From: an uncultured Gemmatimonadota bacterium
GTDB taxonomy: Bacteria > Gemmatimonadota > Gemmatimonadetes > Gemmatimonadales > Gemmatimonadaceae
Assembly (NCBI GenBank): GCA_902825965.1
Contig: CADEDA010000011.1
Location: 56,182-93,265 of the forward strand
DNA: 37,084 bases
Direction of reading: 5' to 3'
Below are positions 1 to 7,074 of the stretch, piece by piece. The notes under the pieces are model-generated. The model was not told the DNA's origin and did not search any database. It worked only from the letters and a program-made list of their open reading frames with translations. How positions within the stretch are numbered: the stretch's first letter is position 1; every line of letters starts with the position of its first letter. The position numbers and the translations under genes were made by a program.

Positions 1-156
1 CACATCAAGCTCGATCGCTACGTCACGCCCGACGAGTTCACGATGTTCCGCGTCGAAGGCAAGGCGATGGGCTTCAAGCACGTCGAATCCGGCCCGCTGG
101 TCCGCTCCAGTTACCATGCCTGGGAACAGGTCCAGGCGGCCGAGCTCGCGAAGTAG
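1..156 (+). CDS. lipA: Lipoyl synthase LipA, C-terminal end (partial, 5' cut by window)
   Basis: The window opens inside this gene; 51 codons and a TAG stop remain. The segment has the C-terminal signature of lipoyl synthases: RYVTPDEF, then [18 protein letters not shown] close to the end. LipA is a radical-SAM enzyme that inserts two sulfurs into the octanoyl chain on lipoyl domains. The CxxxCxxC cluster motifs would lie upstream and cannot be checked here. It is followed on the same strand by the pyruvate dehydrogenase genes and by lipB, so the enzyme, its partner octanoyltransferase and their main substrate (the E2 lipoyl domain) are encoded together. A hairpin and a heptad repeat separate it from pdhA. 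The family call is confident; the start is not visible. Confidence 0.93.
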   Translation, partial: HIKLDRYVTPDEFTMFRVEGKAMGFKHVESGPLVRSSYHAWEQVQAAELAK

Positions 157-186
157 TCGCTGTCGTCGCATGCCGCGACATGAGCA

Positions 187-255
187 GAGGTGAGGGCGGA
201 GGCTTGCAGAAGCCCCGCGCCGCCCTCCTCACACCTCCCACCTCACACCTCCCAC
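187..255. repeat. Hairpin plus 28-bp heptad repeat (site A) between lipA and pdhA
   Basis: Positions 228-255 are two exact copies of the 14-mer CTCACACCTCCCAC, that is four 7-bp units alternating CTCACAC and CTCCCAC. Just upstream, 187-199 (GAGGTGAGGGCGG) is an imperfect inverted match to 220-237 at the start of the repeat. Nested inside is a perfect small hairpin, GGCTT (201-205), loop GCAG, AAGCC (210-214). The element fills most of the 109-nt spacer and ends 10 nt before the pdhA ATG. It may act as a weak terminator or processing site after lipA. Related elements lie at 2913-2957, 3677-3716 and 33144-33199. Confidence 0.8.
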
Positions 256-265
256 CTGCCCCTCC

Positions 266-1279
266 ATGGCCTCCAAGAAGAAAGCCGACGGAAAAGGCCT
301 CCCCGGCGACGCCGCGCTCCGCAAGGAGCTGCTGCACTCCATGCTCCTGCAGCGCCGCTTCGAGGAGAAGGTCGGCGAGGCCTACGCCCTCGGGAAGATC
401 GGTGGCTTCTGCCACCTCTACATCGGGCAGGAAGCCGTCTCCACCGGCATCATCTCCATGCTGCGCCCCGATGACTACGTGATCACCACGTATCGCGACC
501 ACGGACAGGCGCTCGTGCGCGGCATGACGCCGCGCTCCATCATGGCCGAGCTCTTCGGGCGCATCGACGGCTGTTCGCGCGGCAAGGGCGGCTCCATGCA
601 CCTCTTCGACCGCAACACGAACTTCCTCGGCGGGCACGGCATCGTCGGCGGGCACGTGCCGGTGGCCGCCGGCGTCGGCTTCGCGATCAAGTACCGCGGC
701 GGCGACCAGGTCATCGTCTGCTTCATGGGCGAGTCGGTGGTCAATACCGGCGCCTTCCATGAGGCGCTCAACATGGCCGCCCTCTGGAAGTTGCCCTGCA
801 TCTTCGTGATCGAGAACAACAAGTATGGCATGGGCACCGCCGTCGAGCGCGCCGCGGCCATCAAGGATCTCTCGCGTCGCGCCGACGCCTACGACGGCAT
901 GGACGGCGAGCACGTGGACGGCCAGGACGTGTTCGCGGTGCGGGAGGCGATGGAGCGGGCGCTCGAGATCGCGCGGCGCGGCCCCAAGCCGGTGCTGCTC
1001 GAGGTGCGGACCTACCGCTACATGGGCCACTCGATGTCCGACGCGGTGAGCGGCACCTACCGCACCAAGGCCGAACTCGACGAGTACCTCAAGCGCGACC
1101 CCATCAACCTGCTCAAGGCACGTATGCTCGAGGCCGGCGACATCGACGAGAGTGACGTCGCCGCCATGGAGCAGGAGATCAAGACGCTCTGTCAGGACGC
1201 ATGGGATTTCGCCGATGCCTCGCCCGAACCCCCGCTCGAGGCGCTCTACGAAGACGTCCTCGTCGACACCACGAGCTGA
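266..1279 (+). CDS. pdhA: Pyruvate dehydrogenase E1 component, alpha subunit
   Basis: 337 aa. E1 alpha/beta decarboxylates pyruvate with thiamine diphosphate (TPP) and reductively acetylates the E2 lipoyl group. Family signatures are clear: RRFEEKVGEAYALGKIGGF, YRDHGQAL, GKGGSMHLFD, GGHGIVGGHVPVAAG, and YRYMGHSMSD with the following YRT loop near the C-terminus. The TPP/Mg motif normally reads GDG and ends in NN; here it is GES (residues 155-157) with NN at 184-185, so the metal-ligand Asp is replaced by Glu156. The ATG at 266 has no Shine-Dalgarno but is the natural N-terminus, since the reading frame upstream runs through repeat sequence. The gap to pdhB is 9 nt. A branched-chain E1 alpha is possible, but the E1-E2-E3 cluster with lipA and lipB favours PDH. 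Confidence 0.93.
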   Translation: MASKKKADGKGLPGDAALRKELLHSMLLQRRFEEKVGEAYALGKIGGFCHLYIGQEAVSTGIISMLRPDDYVITTYRDHGQALVRGMTPRSIMAELFGRIDGCSRGKGGSMHLFDRNTNFLGGHGIVGGHVPVAAGVGFAIKYRGGDQVIVCFMGESVVNTGAFHEALNMAALWKLPCIFVIENNKYGMGTAVERAAAIKDLSRRADAYDGMDGEHVDGQDVFAVREAMERALEIARRGPKPVLLEVRTYRYMGHSMSDAVSGTYRTKAELDEYLKRDPINLLKARMLEAGDIDESDVAAMEQEIKTLCQDAWDFADASPEPPLEALYEDVLVDTTS

Positions 1280-1288
1280 CCGACTCCC

Positions 1289-2269
1289 ATGGCCATCATC
1301 ACCTACCGCGAAGCGCTCAACCAGGCCCTCCGTGAAGAGATGTCCCGCGACGACCGCGTCTTCCTCATGGGCGAGGAGGTGGCGGTCTACAACGGCGCCT
1401 ACAAGGTCTCCAAGGGCCTGCTCGAGGAGTTCGGCGAGATGCGCGTGGTCGACACGCCCATCACCGAACTCGGATTCGCCGGCGTCGGCGTCGGCGCGGC
1501 GATGGTGGGGCTGCGCCCCATCGTCGAGTTCATGACCTGGAACTTCGCGCTCCTTGCGCTCGACCAGGTCGTGAACGCCGCGGCCAAGATGCTCTACATG
1601 TCCGGCGGCCAGTATCCCATGCCGATCGTCTTCCGCGGCCCCAACGGCGCGGCGCTGCAGCTCTCGGCACAGCACTCGCAGGCCTGGGAGTCCTGGCTCG
1701 CCCACATCCCGGGCCTCAAGGTGGTCACGCCGGGCACGCCCTACGACGCGAAGGGCCTGCTCAAGGCCGCGATCCGCGATGACAACCCGGTCATCATGCT
1801 CGAAGGCGAGATGCTCTACAACACCAAGGGCGAGGTGCCGGCCGAGGACTACATCGTCCCCATCGGCAAGGCCGACCTCAAGCGCGAAGGCGAACACTGC
1901 TCGATCATCACCAATGGCAAGATGGTGCTCGTGGCGATGAACGCCGCCGACCAGCTCGCCAAGGAAGGCATCCGCGTGGACGTCGTGGACCTCCGCACGG
2001 TGCGCCCGATGGACGTGGCGGCGATCACCGCGTCAGTGCGGAAGACCAACCGTGCAGTGGTGCTCGAGGAAGGCTGGGAACTCGCGGGCATCGGCGCACA
2101 GGTGGTGGACTACATCCAGCGCGAATGCTTCGACGATCTCGACGCACCGGTGGTGCGGGTGCATCAGGCCGACGTGCCGATGCCCTACGCCAAGGCGATC
2201 GAGAAGGCGGCCAAGCCGGACCTCGCCAAGACCATCGCGGCGGTCAAGAAAGTCATGTATCTGGGATAG
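1289..2269 (+). CDS. pdhB: Pyruvate dehydrogenase E1 component, beta subunit
   Basis: 326 aa, the usual length. It forms the alpha2beta2 E1 heterotetramer with the product of the gene 9 nt upstream. Hallmarks: an N-terminal ITYREALNQALREEM segment, FLMGEEVAVYNGAYKVSKGL, the glutamate-containing VVDTPITELGFAGVGVGAAM region that contacts TPP, QYPMPIVFRGPNG, HSQAWESWLAHIPGLKVV, and a C-terminal transketolase domain ending with VPMPYAKAIEKAA. No Shine-Dalgarno precedes the ATG. The gene closes with TAG at 2267-2269, and a second type of heptad repeat starts 6 nt later. Function is confident by similarity and neighbours; pyruvate rather than a branched 2-oxoacid as substrate is inferred. Confidence 0.94.
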   Translation: MAIITYREALNQALREEMSRDDRVFLMGEEVAVYNGAYKVSKGLLEEFGEMRVVDTPITELGFAGVGVGAAMVGLRPIVEFMTWNFALLALDQVVNAAAKMLYMSGGQYPMPIVFRGPNGAALQLSAQHSQAWESWLAHIPGLKVVTPGTPYDAKGLLKAAIRDDNPVIMLEGEMLYNTKGEVPAEDYIVPIGKADLKREGEHCSIITNGKMVLVAMNAADQLAKEGIRVDVVDLRTVRPMDVAAITASVRKTNRAVVLEEGWELAGIGAQVVDYIQRECFDDLDAPVVRVHQADVPMPYAKAIEKAAKPDLAKTIAAVKKVMYLG

Positions 2270-2274
2270 ATGGC

Positions 2275-2314
2275 GGATGGGGGATGGTGGATAGTGGATG
2301 GAGAACTACCCACC
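2275..2314. repeat. 28-bp heptad repeat (GGATGGN family) and hairpin between pdhB and pdhC
   Basis: Positions 2275-2302 are four consecutive 7-bp units: GGATGGG, GGATGGT, GGATAGT and GGATGGA. The 3' half folds back on downstream sequence: GGTGG at 2286-2290 and TAGT at 2292-2295 pair with ACTA at 2305-2308 and CCACC at 2310-2314, nine base pairs with one mismatch. The layout (four heptads plus a hairpin, 28 bp) matches the CTCACAC elements nearby although the unit sequence differs. Confidence 0.75.
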
Positions 2315-2361
2315 GCCAACGACTGACATCAAGCATCTGCTCTCACAACTCGATCCCGACT

Positions 2362-3645
2362 ATGGCAACCAAAGTGTTCATGGAGGCCCTGAGCCCCACG
2401 ATGGAAGAAGGCCGCCTCGTGAAGTGGGTGAAGGCCGAAGGTGCGACCGTGAAGGCCGGCGACATCCTCGCCGAGGTCGAGACGGACAAGGCCGTGATGG
2501 AACTCGTCGCGCGCGGGGACGGGGTGCTGCGCAAGCAGCTGATCACCGAAGGCACCACGGCGCCGGTGAGCTCACTGGTGGGGGTGATCGGCAGTGCCGA
2601 CGAGGACATCTCCGCGCTGCTCGGCGGCACCGCAACGCCGGCGGCACCGGCACCGGCACCAGCCGCTGCGCCTGCTGCCGCTGCCGCCCCGGCGGCCGCC
2701 CCTGCTGCCACTCCTGCTGCCGCGCCACGTCCCGCTGCTCCCGCCGCACCCGCCGCGCCGGCTGTCCCTGCCGGCCGCGTGATCGCGTCTCCCCTCGCCC
2801 GCCGCCTGGCCGGCGACGAAGGCGTGAACCTCAACGCCATCCAGGGCTCCGGCCCCGGCGGCCGCATCGTCAAGCGCGACATCGAAGCCGCGATGGCGAG
2901 TGGTGGCAACGTGGGAGTGAGCGCAGCGCCTCACACCTCCCCCCTCACACCTCCCACCAGCAGTGTCCGCGACGAACCGCTGACCCAGATCCGCAAGACC
3001 ATCGCGCGACGCCTGTCGGAATCCATCGGCCCCATCCCGACGTTCTACCTCACGGCCGAGTTCGACCTCAATCGCGCCGCCGAGATGCGCGCCGCCGCGG
3101 CCGAGCTGGGCGAGGCGTACAAGTTCTCGTTCAACGATCTCATCCTGAAGGCCACGGCCACCGCGCTCACGCAGCACCCGGAAGTGAACGCGCACTGGCT
3201 CGGCGACCGCATCCGCTACTTCGGCAATGTGCACCTCGGCATGGCGGTGGCCACCGACGACGGCCTCATCGTCCCGGTGATCTTCAACGCCGAGCAGAAG
3301 CGCATGAGCGAGATCTCGGCCGAGGCGAAGGTGCTCGCGAAGAAGGCGCGCGAACGCAAGCTCAAGCCCGAGGAGTTCACCGGCTCCACGTTCTCGGTGT
3401 CCAACCTCGGCATGATGCAGATCGAGCAGTTCACGGCGATCATCAATCCGCCGGAGGTCGGCATCCTGGCCATCGGTGCGATCGAGGACAAGGTCGTCGT
3501 GGGCGCCGACGGGGCCTTCGAGGTCCGCAAGAAGCTCCGCGTCACCATGAGCTGCGACCACCGTGTGATCGACGGCGCCGTCGGCGCGAAGTTCCTGCAG
3601 ACGCTGCGCCGCTTGATCGAGAACCCGTTGTTGATGGTCTTCTAG
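2362..3645 (+). CDS. pdhC: Dihydrolipoamide acetyltransferase (E2) of pyruvate dehydrogenase
   Basis: 427 aa from the ATG at 2362, where the lipoyl domain begins; the open frame upstream only translates repeat and pdhB sequence. One lipoyl domain (about 1-80) carries the lipoylated lysine K43 in ETDKA. An Ala/Pro-rich swinging linker (about 90-138) follows. Next comes a peripheral subunit-binding domain (about 140-178, ASPLARRLA ... GSGPGGRIVKRDI), then a second linker (about 180-205). The trimer-forming acyltransferase domain has the catalytic motif DHRVIDG (H400, D404). The second linker includes PHTSPLTPPTS (190-200), encoded by the same 28-bp heptad repeat that sits in neighbouring spacers. 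E2 accepts acetyl from E1 and passes it to CoA. No clear Shine-Dalgarno is present. Confidence 0.94.
   Translation: MATKVFMEALSPTMEEGRLVKWVKAEGATVKAGDILAEVETDKAVMELVARGDGVLRKQLITEGTTAPVSSLVGVIGSADEDISALLGGTATPAAPAPAPAAAPAAAAAPAAAPAATPAAAPRPAAPAAPAAPAVPAGRVIASPLARRLAGDEGVNLNAIQGSGPGGRIVKRDIEAAMASGGNVGVSAAPHTSPLTPPTSSVRDEPLTQIRKTIARRLSESIGPIPTFYLTAEFDLNRAAEMRAAAAELGEAYKFSFNDLILKATATALTQHPEVNAHWLGDRIRYFGNVHLGMAVATDDGLIVPVIFNAEQKRMSEISAEAKVLAKKARERKLKPEEFTGSTFSVSNLGMMQIEQFTAIINPPEVGILAIGAIEDKVVVGADGAFEVRKKLRVTMSCDHRVIDGAVGAKFLQTLRRLIENPLLMVF
2913..2957. repeat. Heptad repeat (site B) inside pdhC, in frame
   Basis: Positions 2930-2957 are two 14-mers, CTCACACCTCCCCC and CTCACACCTCCCAC, the same unit as in the lipA-pdhA spacer with one change. 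Upstream GGGAGTGAG (2913-2921) is an imperfect inverted match to CTCAC-AC-CTCCC (2930-2941). The element encodes part of the linker between the subunit-binding and catalytic domains of E2. Confidence 0.8.
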
Positions 3646-3676
3646 CAGTCCGAACGACGAGCAGCGCCCGAAGTGC

Positions 3677-3716
3677 GTGAGGTCGTCCCTCACACCTCAC
3701 ACCTCACACCTTACAC
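3677..3716. repeat. Hairpin plus 28-bp heptad repeat (site C) between pdhC and lpd
   Basis: Positions 3689-3716 are four 7-bp units: CTCACAC three times, then CTTACAC. The first unit overlaps the 3' arm of a hairpin, GTGAGG (3677-3682), loop TCGTC, CCTCAC (3688-3693). The element ends 10 nt before the lpd ATG, the same distance as site A lies from pdhA. Confidence 0.8.
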
Positions 3717-3726
3717 CTCGCCACAA

Positions 3727-5130
3727 ATGCCCACTTTTGACGTGATCTATGTCGGCGGCGGCCCCGCCGGCTACGTCGGCGCCCTCCGCTCCGCCCAGCT
3801 CGGCCAGAACGTCGCCGTCGTCGAACGCGAAGGCCTCGGCGGCACCTGCGTGCTCTGGGGCTGCATCCCCGCCAAGGCGCTCCTCGAGGCGGCGAGCATC
3901 GCGCAGAAGGTCGCCAAGGGCAAGGAGTTCGGCGTGACGGCCGAGAAGGTGACGCTTGACTACGGCGTGGCGATGAAGCGCTCCCGTGCGGTCTCGGCGC
4001 AGAACTCCAAGGGCGTCGAGTTCCTCTTCAAGAAGAACAAGATCACCTGGCTCAAGGGCACCGGCGCGCTCGGCGCGGGCAAGACCGTGAAGGTCACCGG
4101 CGCGGACGGGAAGGTCGAGACCCACACCGCCACCAAGGCGGTCGTGATCGCCACCGGCTCGCGCGTGAAGGGCCTGCCGCAGATCGGCCTCGAGCTCAAC
4201 AAGACCACGGTGATCTCCTCCGACGAGGCGCTCACGCTCGACAAGGCGCCGGCGACCATGGCGGTCATCGGTGCGGGTGCCGTGGGCTGCGAGTTCGCCG
4301 ACGTGTTCAATGCGTTCGGCTCCAAGGTCACCATCCTCGAGGTCATGCCTCGCCTGCTGCCGGTCGAGGACGAGGACTGCTCCGTCGAACTCGGCAAGGC
4401 GTTCAAGAAGCGCGGCATCGAAGTGATCACCGGCGCCAAGCTCGGCACGGCGAAGGTATCGAAGACCGGCGTGACCATCCCGGTGGAAGCCGGTGGCGAG
4501 AAGAAGGAGATGACCTTCGATCTCGTGCTCGTCGCGGCGGGCCGTGCGCCCAACGTCGACGTGCCGGGCCTCAAGGAAGCCGGCGTGCAGATCACCGAGC
4601 GCGGCTTCATCAAGGTCAACGACCGGCTCGAGACCACCGCCAAGGGCATCTACGCGATCGGCGACGTCGCCGGCCCGCCGATGCTCGCGCACAAGGGCTC
4701 GCGCGAAGGCCACGTGGTCGCCGACATCATCGCCGGGGCGCACCACCACCCGGTGAACTACGGCAACATCCCCAACGCCACGTACTGCCACCCCGAGGTC
4801 GCCAGCATCGGCCTCACGGAGACGCAGTGCAAGGAGAAGGGCCTCAAGTACAAGGTCGGCAAGTTCCCGTTCTCGGCCAACGGCCGCGCGCGCACCAGCG
4901 GCGAGACCGAGGGATTCGTGAAGGTGATCCGCGACGAGAAGTACGGTGAGATCCTCGGCGCGCACATCATCGGCGCCCATGCGACCGAGATGATCCACGA
5001 GTTCGCCGTGGCCCGCGAGAACGAGTACACCGTCGAGGAGATCGATCTCGCGATCCACGCGCACCCGACGCTCAGCGAGGCGATCGCCGAAGCGGTGCTC
5101 GACTCGATGGGCAAGATGCTGCACGCGTGA
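3727..5130 (+). CDS. lpd: Dihydrolipoamide dehydrogenase (E3)
   Basis: 467 aa from the ATG at 3727; the frame opens earlier but would translate the heptad repeat. A flavoprotein disulfide reductase, it reoxidises the E2 dihydrolipoyl group and reduces NAD+. It shows the FAD-binding GGGPAGYVGA (10-19), the redox-active disulfide in GGTCVLWGCIPAK (C41 and C46), a second dinucleotide fold AVIGAGAVGCEF, the FAD-contacting YAIGDVAGPPMLAHKG segment, and the C-terminal catalytic dyad in HAHPTLSE (H446, E451) supplied to the partner subunit. This is the last gene of the E1-E2-E3 set; lipB begins 13 nt after its stop. It may also serve other 2-oxoacid complexes. Confidence 0.95.
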   Translation: MPTFDVIYVGGGPAGYVGALRSAQLGQNVAVVEREGLGGTCVLWGCIPAKALLEAASIAQKVAKGKEFGVTAEKVTLDYGVAMKRSRAVSAQNSKGVEFLFKKNKITWLKGTGALGAGKTVKVTGADGKVETHTATKAVVIATGSRVKGLPQIGLELNKTTVISSDEALTLDKAPATMAVIGAGAVGCEFADVFNAFGSKVTILEVMPRLLPVEDEDCSVELGKAFKKRGIEVITGAKLGTAKVSKTGVTIPVEAGGEKKEMTFDLVLVAAGRAPNVDVPGLKEAGVQITERGFIKVNDRLETTAKGIYAIGDVAGPPMLAHKGSREGHVVADIIAGAHHHPVNYGNIPNATYCHPEVASIGLTETQCKEKGLKYKVGKFPFSANGRARTSGETEGFVKVIRDEKYGEILGAHIIGAHATEMIHEFAVARENEYTVEEIDLAIHAHPTLSEAIAEAVLDSMGKMLHA

Positions 5131-5143
5131 CGGCGCGGGTGGC

Positions 5144-5866
5144 ATGAGGGACGTCCTCGTCCTCGACCTCGGCCTCCGCAGCTATGCGGAGGCCTTGTCG
5201 TTCCAGCGGCGGCTCGCGGCGGCGCGCATCGCCAAGCGGGTGCCCCAGGACGTGCTGGTGCTGGTGGAGCATCCGCCGGTGATCACGCTGGGCCGGTCCA
5301 CCAAGGCGGGGAACCTGCTCGCGTCGCGCGAGCTGCTCGCCGCGCGCGGCGTGGAGCTGTTCGAGGTGGAACGCGGCGGCGACATCACCTTCCACGGTCC
5401 CGGGCAGCTCGTCGGGTATCCGATCGTCGACCTCACCGAGCACAAGCAGGACCTGCACTGGTACCTGCGCCAGGTGGAGGAGGTGCTGATCCGTGCGATG
5501 GCGGCGTTCTCGATCACGGCGGTCCGCAATCCCGGCAAGACGGGTGTGTGGACCAGCGAACGCAAGCTGGCCAGCATCGGGGTGCACGCGCGGCAGTGGG
5601 TGACCTGGCACGGGTTCGCGCTCAATGTCACCACCGACCTGAGCTACTTCGACCTCATGGTACCCTGCGGCATCGCCGACGTGACCATGACATCGGTGGA
5701 GCGCGAGCTCTTGGAGGGGCGCGCCGGCGCCTGCCTCGCGCCGAATCCCGCGCTGGGAGATGACGTACGGGAGGCGGTGGTGCGATCTTTCGGCGAGGTG
5801 TTCGAACGGCGACCGGTGGATGCCACGCTGGCCGCGATCGAACCTGCACTCCTGGAGAGTCCGTGA
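5144..5866 (+). CDS. lipB: Octanoyl-[acyl carrier protein]:protein octanoyltransferase LipB
   Basis: 240 aa. LipB moves octanoate from acyl carrier protein to the lipoyl-domain lysine, after which LipA adds sulfur. Family motifs are all present: PPVITLGRS, RGGDITFHGPGQLVGYPI, the conserved lysine in ERKLASIGVHARQWVTWHGFALNV (K141) and the catalytic cysteine in MVPCGIADVTMTS (C175). The gene starts 13 nt after lpd, and its TGA overlaps the next start as TGATG, so coupled translation is likely. Placement of lipA before and lipB after the PDH genes makes this a self-contained module for building and lipoylating the complex. Length is slightly above the common 210-230 aa, with the extra residues at the C-terminus. 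Confidence 0.94.
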   Translation: MRDVLVLDLGLRSYAEALSFQRRLAAARIAKRVPQDVLVLVEHPPVITLGRSTKAGNLLASRELLAARGVELFEVERGGDITFHGPGQLVGYPIVDLTEHKQDLHWYLRQVEEVLIRAMAAFSITAVRNPGKTGVWTSERKLASIGVHARQWVTWHGFALNVTTDLSYFDLMVPCGIADVTMTSVERELLEGRAGACLAPNPALGDDVREAVVRSFGEVFERRPVDATLAAIEPALLESP

Positions 5867-7074
5867 TGGTCCGATCCTGTTCGCCTCTGCGCGCCATCGC
5901 CCTGTTCGGCGTCACGGTGCTCGCCGTCGCCTGTGGCAGCGGGGCCAAGCCGCCGGTGCTCACACCGACACCGGGCGTCGGCGACGGACTGACGGTGATC
6001 ACCCCGCCCCCCGAGTCGTTGCGCGCGGCGCCCGACCTGTTCCCGCCCGCCCCGGTGATCGTGCGCGCCGAGTTGCCGCGCGCGTGGGACGATCTCGACA
6101 CGAGCACGGTACGACTGCCGATCCTCGTTGCGACCACGCGCCGTGCGGTCGCGGCTGACCGTCCGGGCTTCCGGTTCGGGACCACCGACGCGAACGAACT
6201 CAGCTGGGGCCTCGCGCAGGTGAGCGTGCCCTCGTACCGCGTCCGCGCCGAAGGTGAGATCCCGCGCGCCGGGAGCGAGCCGGAGCCCGACGCGGCACGG
6301 CTCATGTTCATGAACTCCCTCATCCCGGCCGACTCCAACCGCTTCCTGCAGCGCGTGCGCGACGACCTGGCGCGCACCAAGTCGCGCGACATCCTCGTGT
6401 TCGTGCACGGCTACAACTCCTCGTTCGAGGATGCCGCGGTGCGCTTGGCGCAGCTGGTCGCCGACATGGGCTACGACGGCACCGCCGTGTTGTTCAGCTG
6501 GCCGTCCGCGGGTGCGCTCAGTGGATACGTGCGCGACCAGCAGACGGCGCGCAACGCGGGCTGGCACCTGCTGCGCCTGCTCCGCGACCAACTCCCGCGC
6601 ACCAACCCCGATCGCATCCATGTGATCGCACACTCCATGGGCTCCGAGGTGCTGAGCAAGGCCCTGTCGCTGATCGACCCGCGTGACTCGCTGCCGCGGC
6701 TGGCGCAGGTGGTCTTCGCGGCGCCGGACGTGGACGCGCGCATCTTCGGTCGGGAGATCCTGCCGGTGCTGCGTCAGCGGGCGCAGGGGGTCACGCTCTA
6801 CGCGTCGAGCGAGGACGAAGCGCTGCGGGCCTCGCGCGTGCTCAACGGCGTTTGGCGCCTCGGGCTGGGCGGCGACTCGCTCTCGGTGTTCGACGGCATG
6901 ACGACGGTCGATGCCACCCGGGTGCGTGGCGACCTGCTCGGTCACACGCTCTTCGGGAACGCGGCACTCCTCTCGGACCTGTTCGCGGTGCTCACCGAGG
7001 GGCGGCGGCCGAACGAGCGACGGCTGCTGCAGGTGCGACGGGCGGATGGGACGGTGTACTGGCGGTTCCGGTAG
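5866..7074 (+). CDS. Alpha/beta-hydrolase (DUF900 type) lipoprotein
   Basis: 402 aa from the ATG at 5866, which overlaps the lipB stop by one base; a GTG directly before it (5863) is an alternative. The N-terminus is a lipoprotein signal with lipobox LAVAC (Cys23), so the protein is probably anchored in a membrane. A Pro-rich stretch is followed by a DUF900-type hydrolase fold: the oxyanion-side motif FVHGYN, FSWPSAG, the nucleophile elbow AHSMGS (Ser257), an acidic residue in APDVDARIF and a late His in LLGHTLF. The substrate is unknown; this family contains esterase- or lipase-like proteins. Its link to the upstream lipoate genes may be only transcriptional. The 3' end overlaps the convergent gene by 83 nt. 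Confidence 0.8.
   Translation: MVRSCSPLRAIALFGVTVLAVACGSGAKPPVLTPTPGVGDGLTVITPPPESLRAAPDLFPPAPVIVRAELPRAWDDLDTSTVRLPILVATTRRAVAADRPGFRFGTTDANELSWGLAQVSVPSYRVRAEGEIPRAGSEPEPDAARLMFMNSLIPADSNRFLQRVRDDLARTKSRDILVFVHGYNSSFEDAAVRLAQLVADMGYDGTAVLFSWPSAGALSGYVRDQQTARNAGWHLLRLLRDQLPRTNPDRIHVIAHSMGSEVLSKALSLIDPRDSLPRLAQVVFAAPDVDARIFGREILPVLRQRAQGVTLYASSEDEALRASRVLNGVWRLGLGGDSLSVFDGMTTVDATRVRGDLLGHTLFGNAALLSDLFAVLTEGRRPNERRLLQVRRADGTVYWRFR

Noticed and set aside
228-255. CRISPR-like array
   Set aside because: Units are 7 bp with no spacers and only four copies; there are no cas genes.
2125-2361. Upstream extension of pdhC into pdhB
   Set aside because: It would translate the end of pdhB and the heptad repeat; the lipoyl domain begins exactly at the ATG at 2362.
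3673-3726. Upstream start for lpd
   Set aside because: The extra residues (PHTSHLTPYTS type) come from the heptad repeat; the FAD motif is at normal distance from the ATG at 3727.
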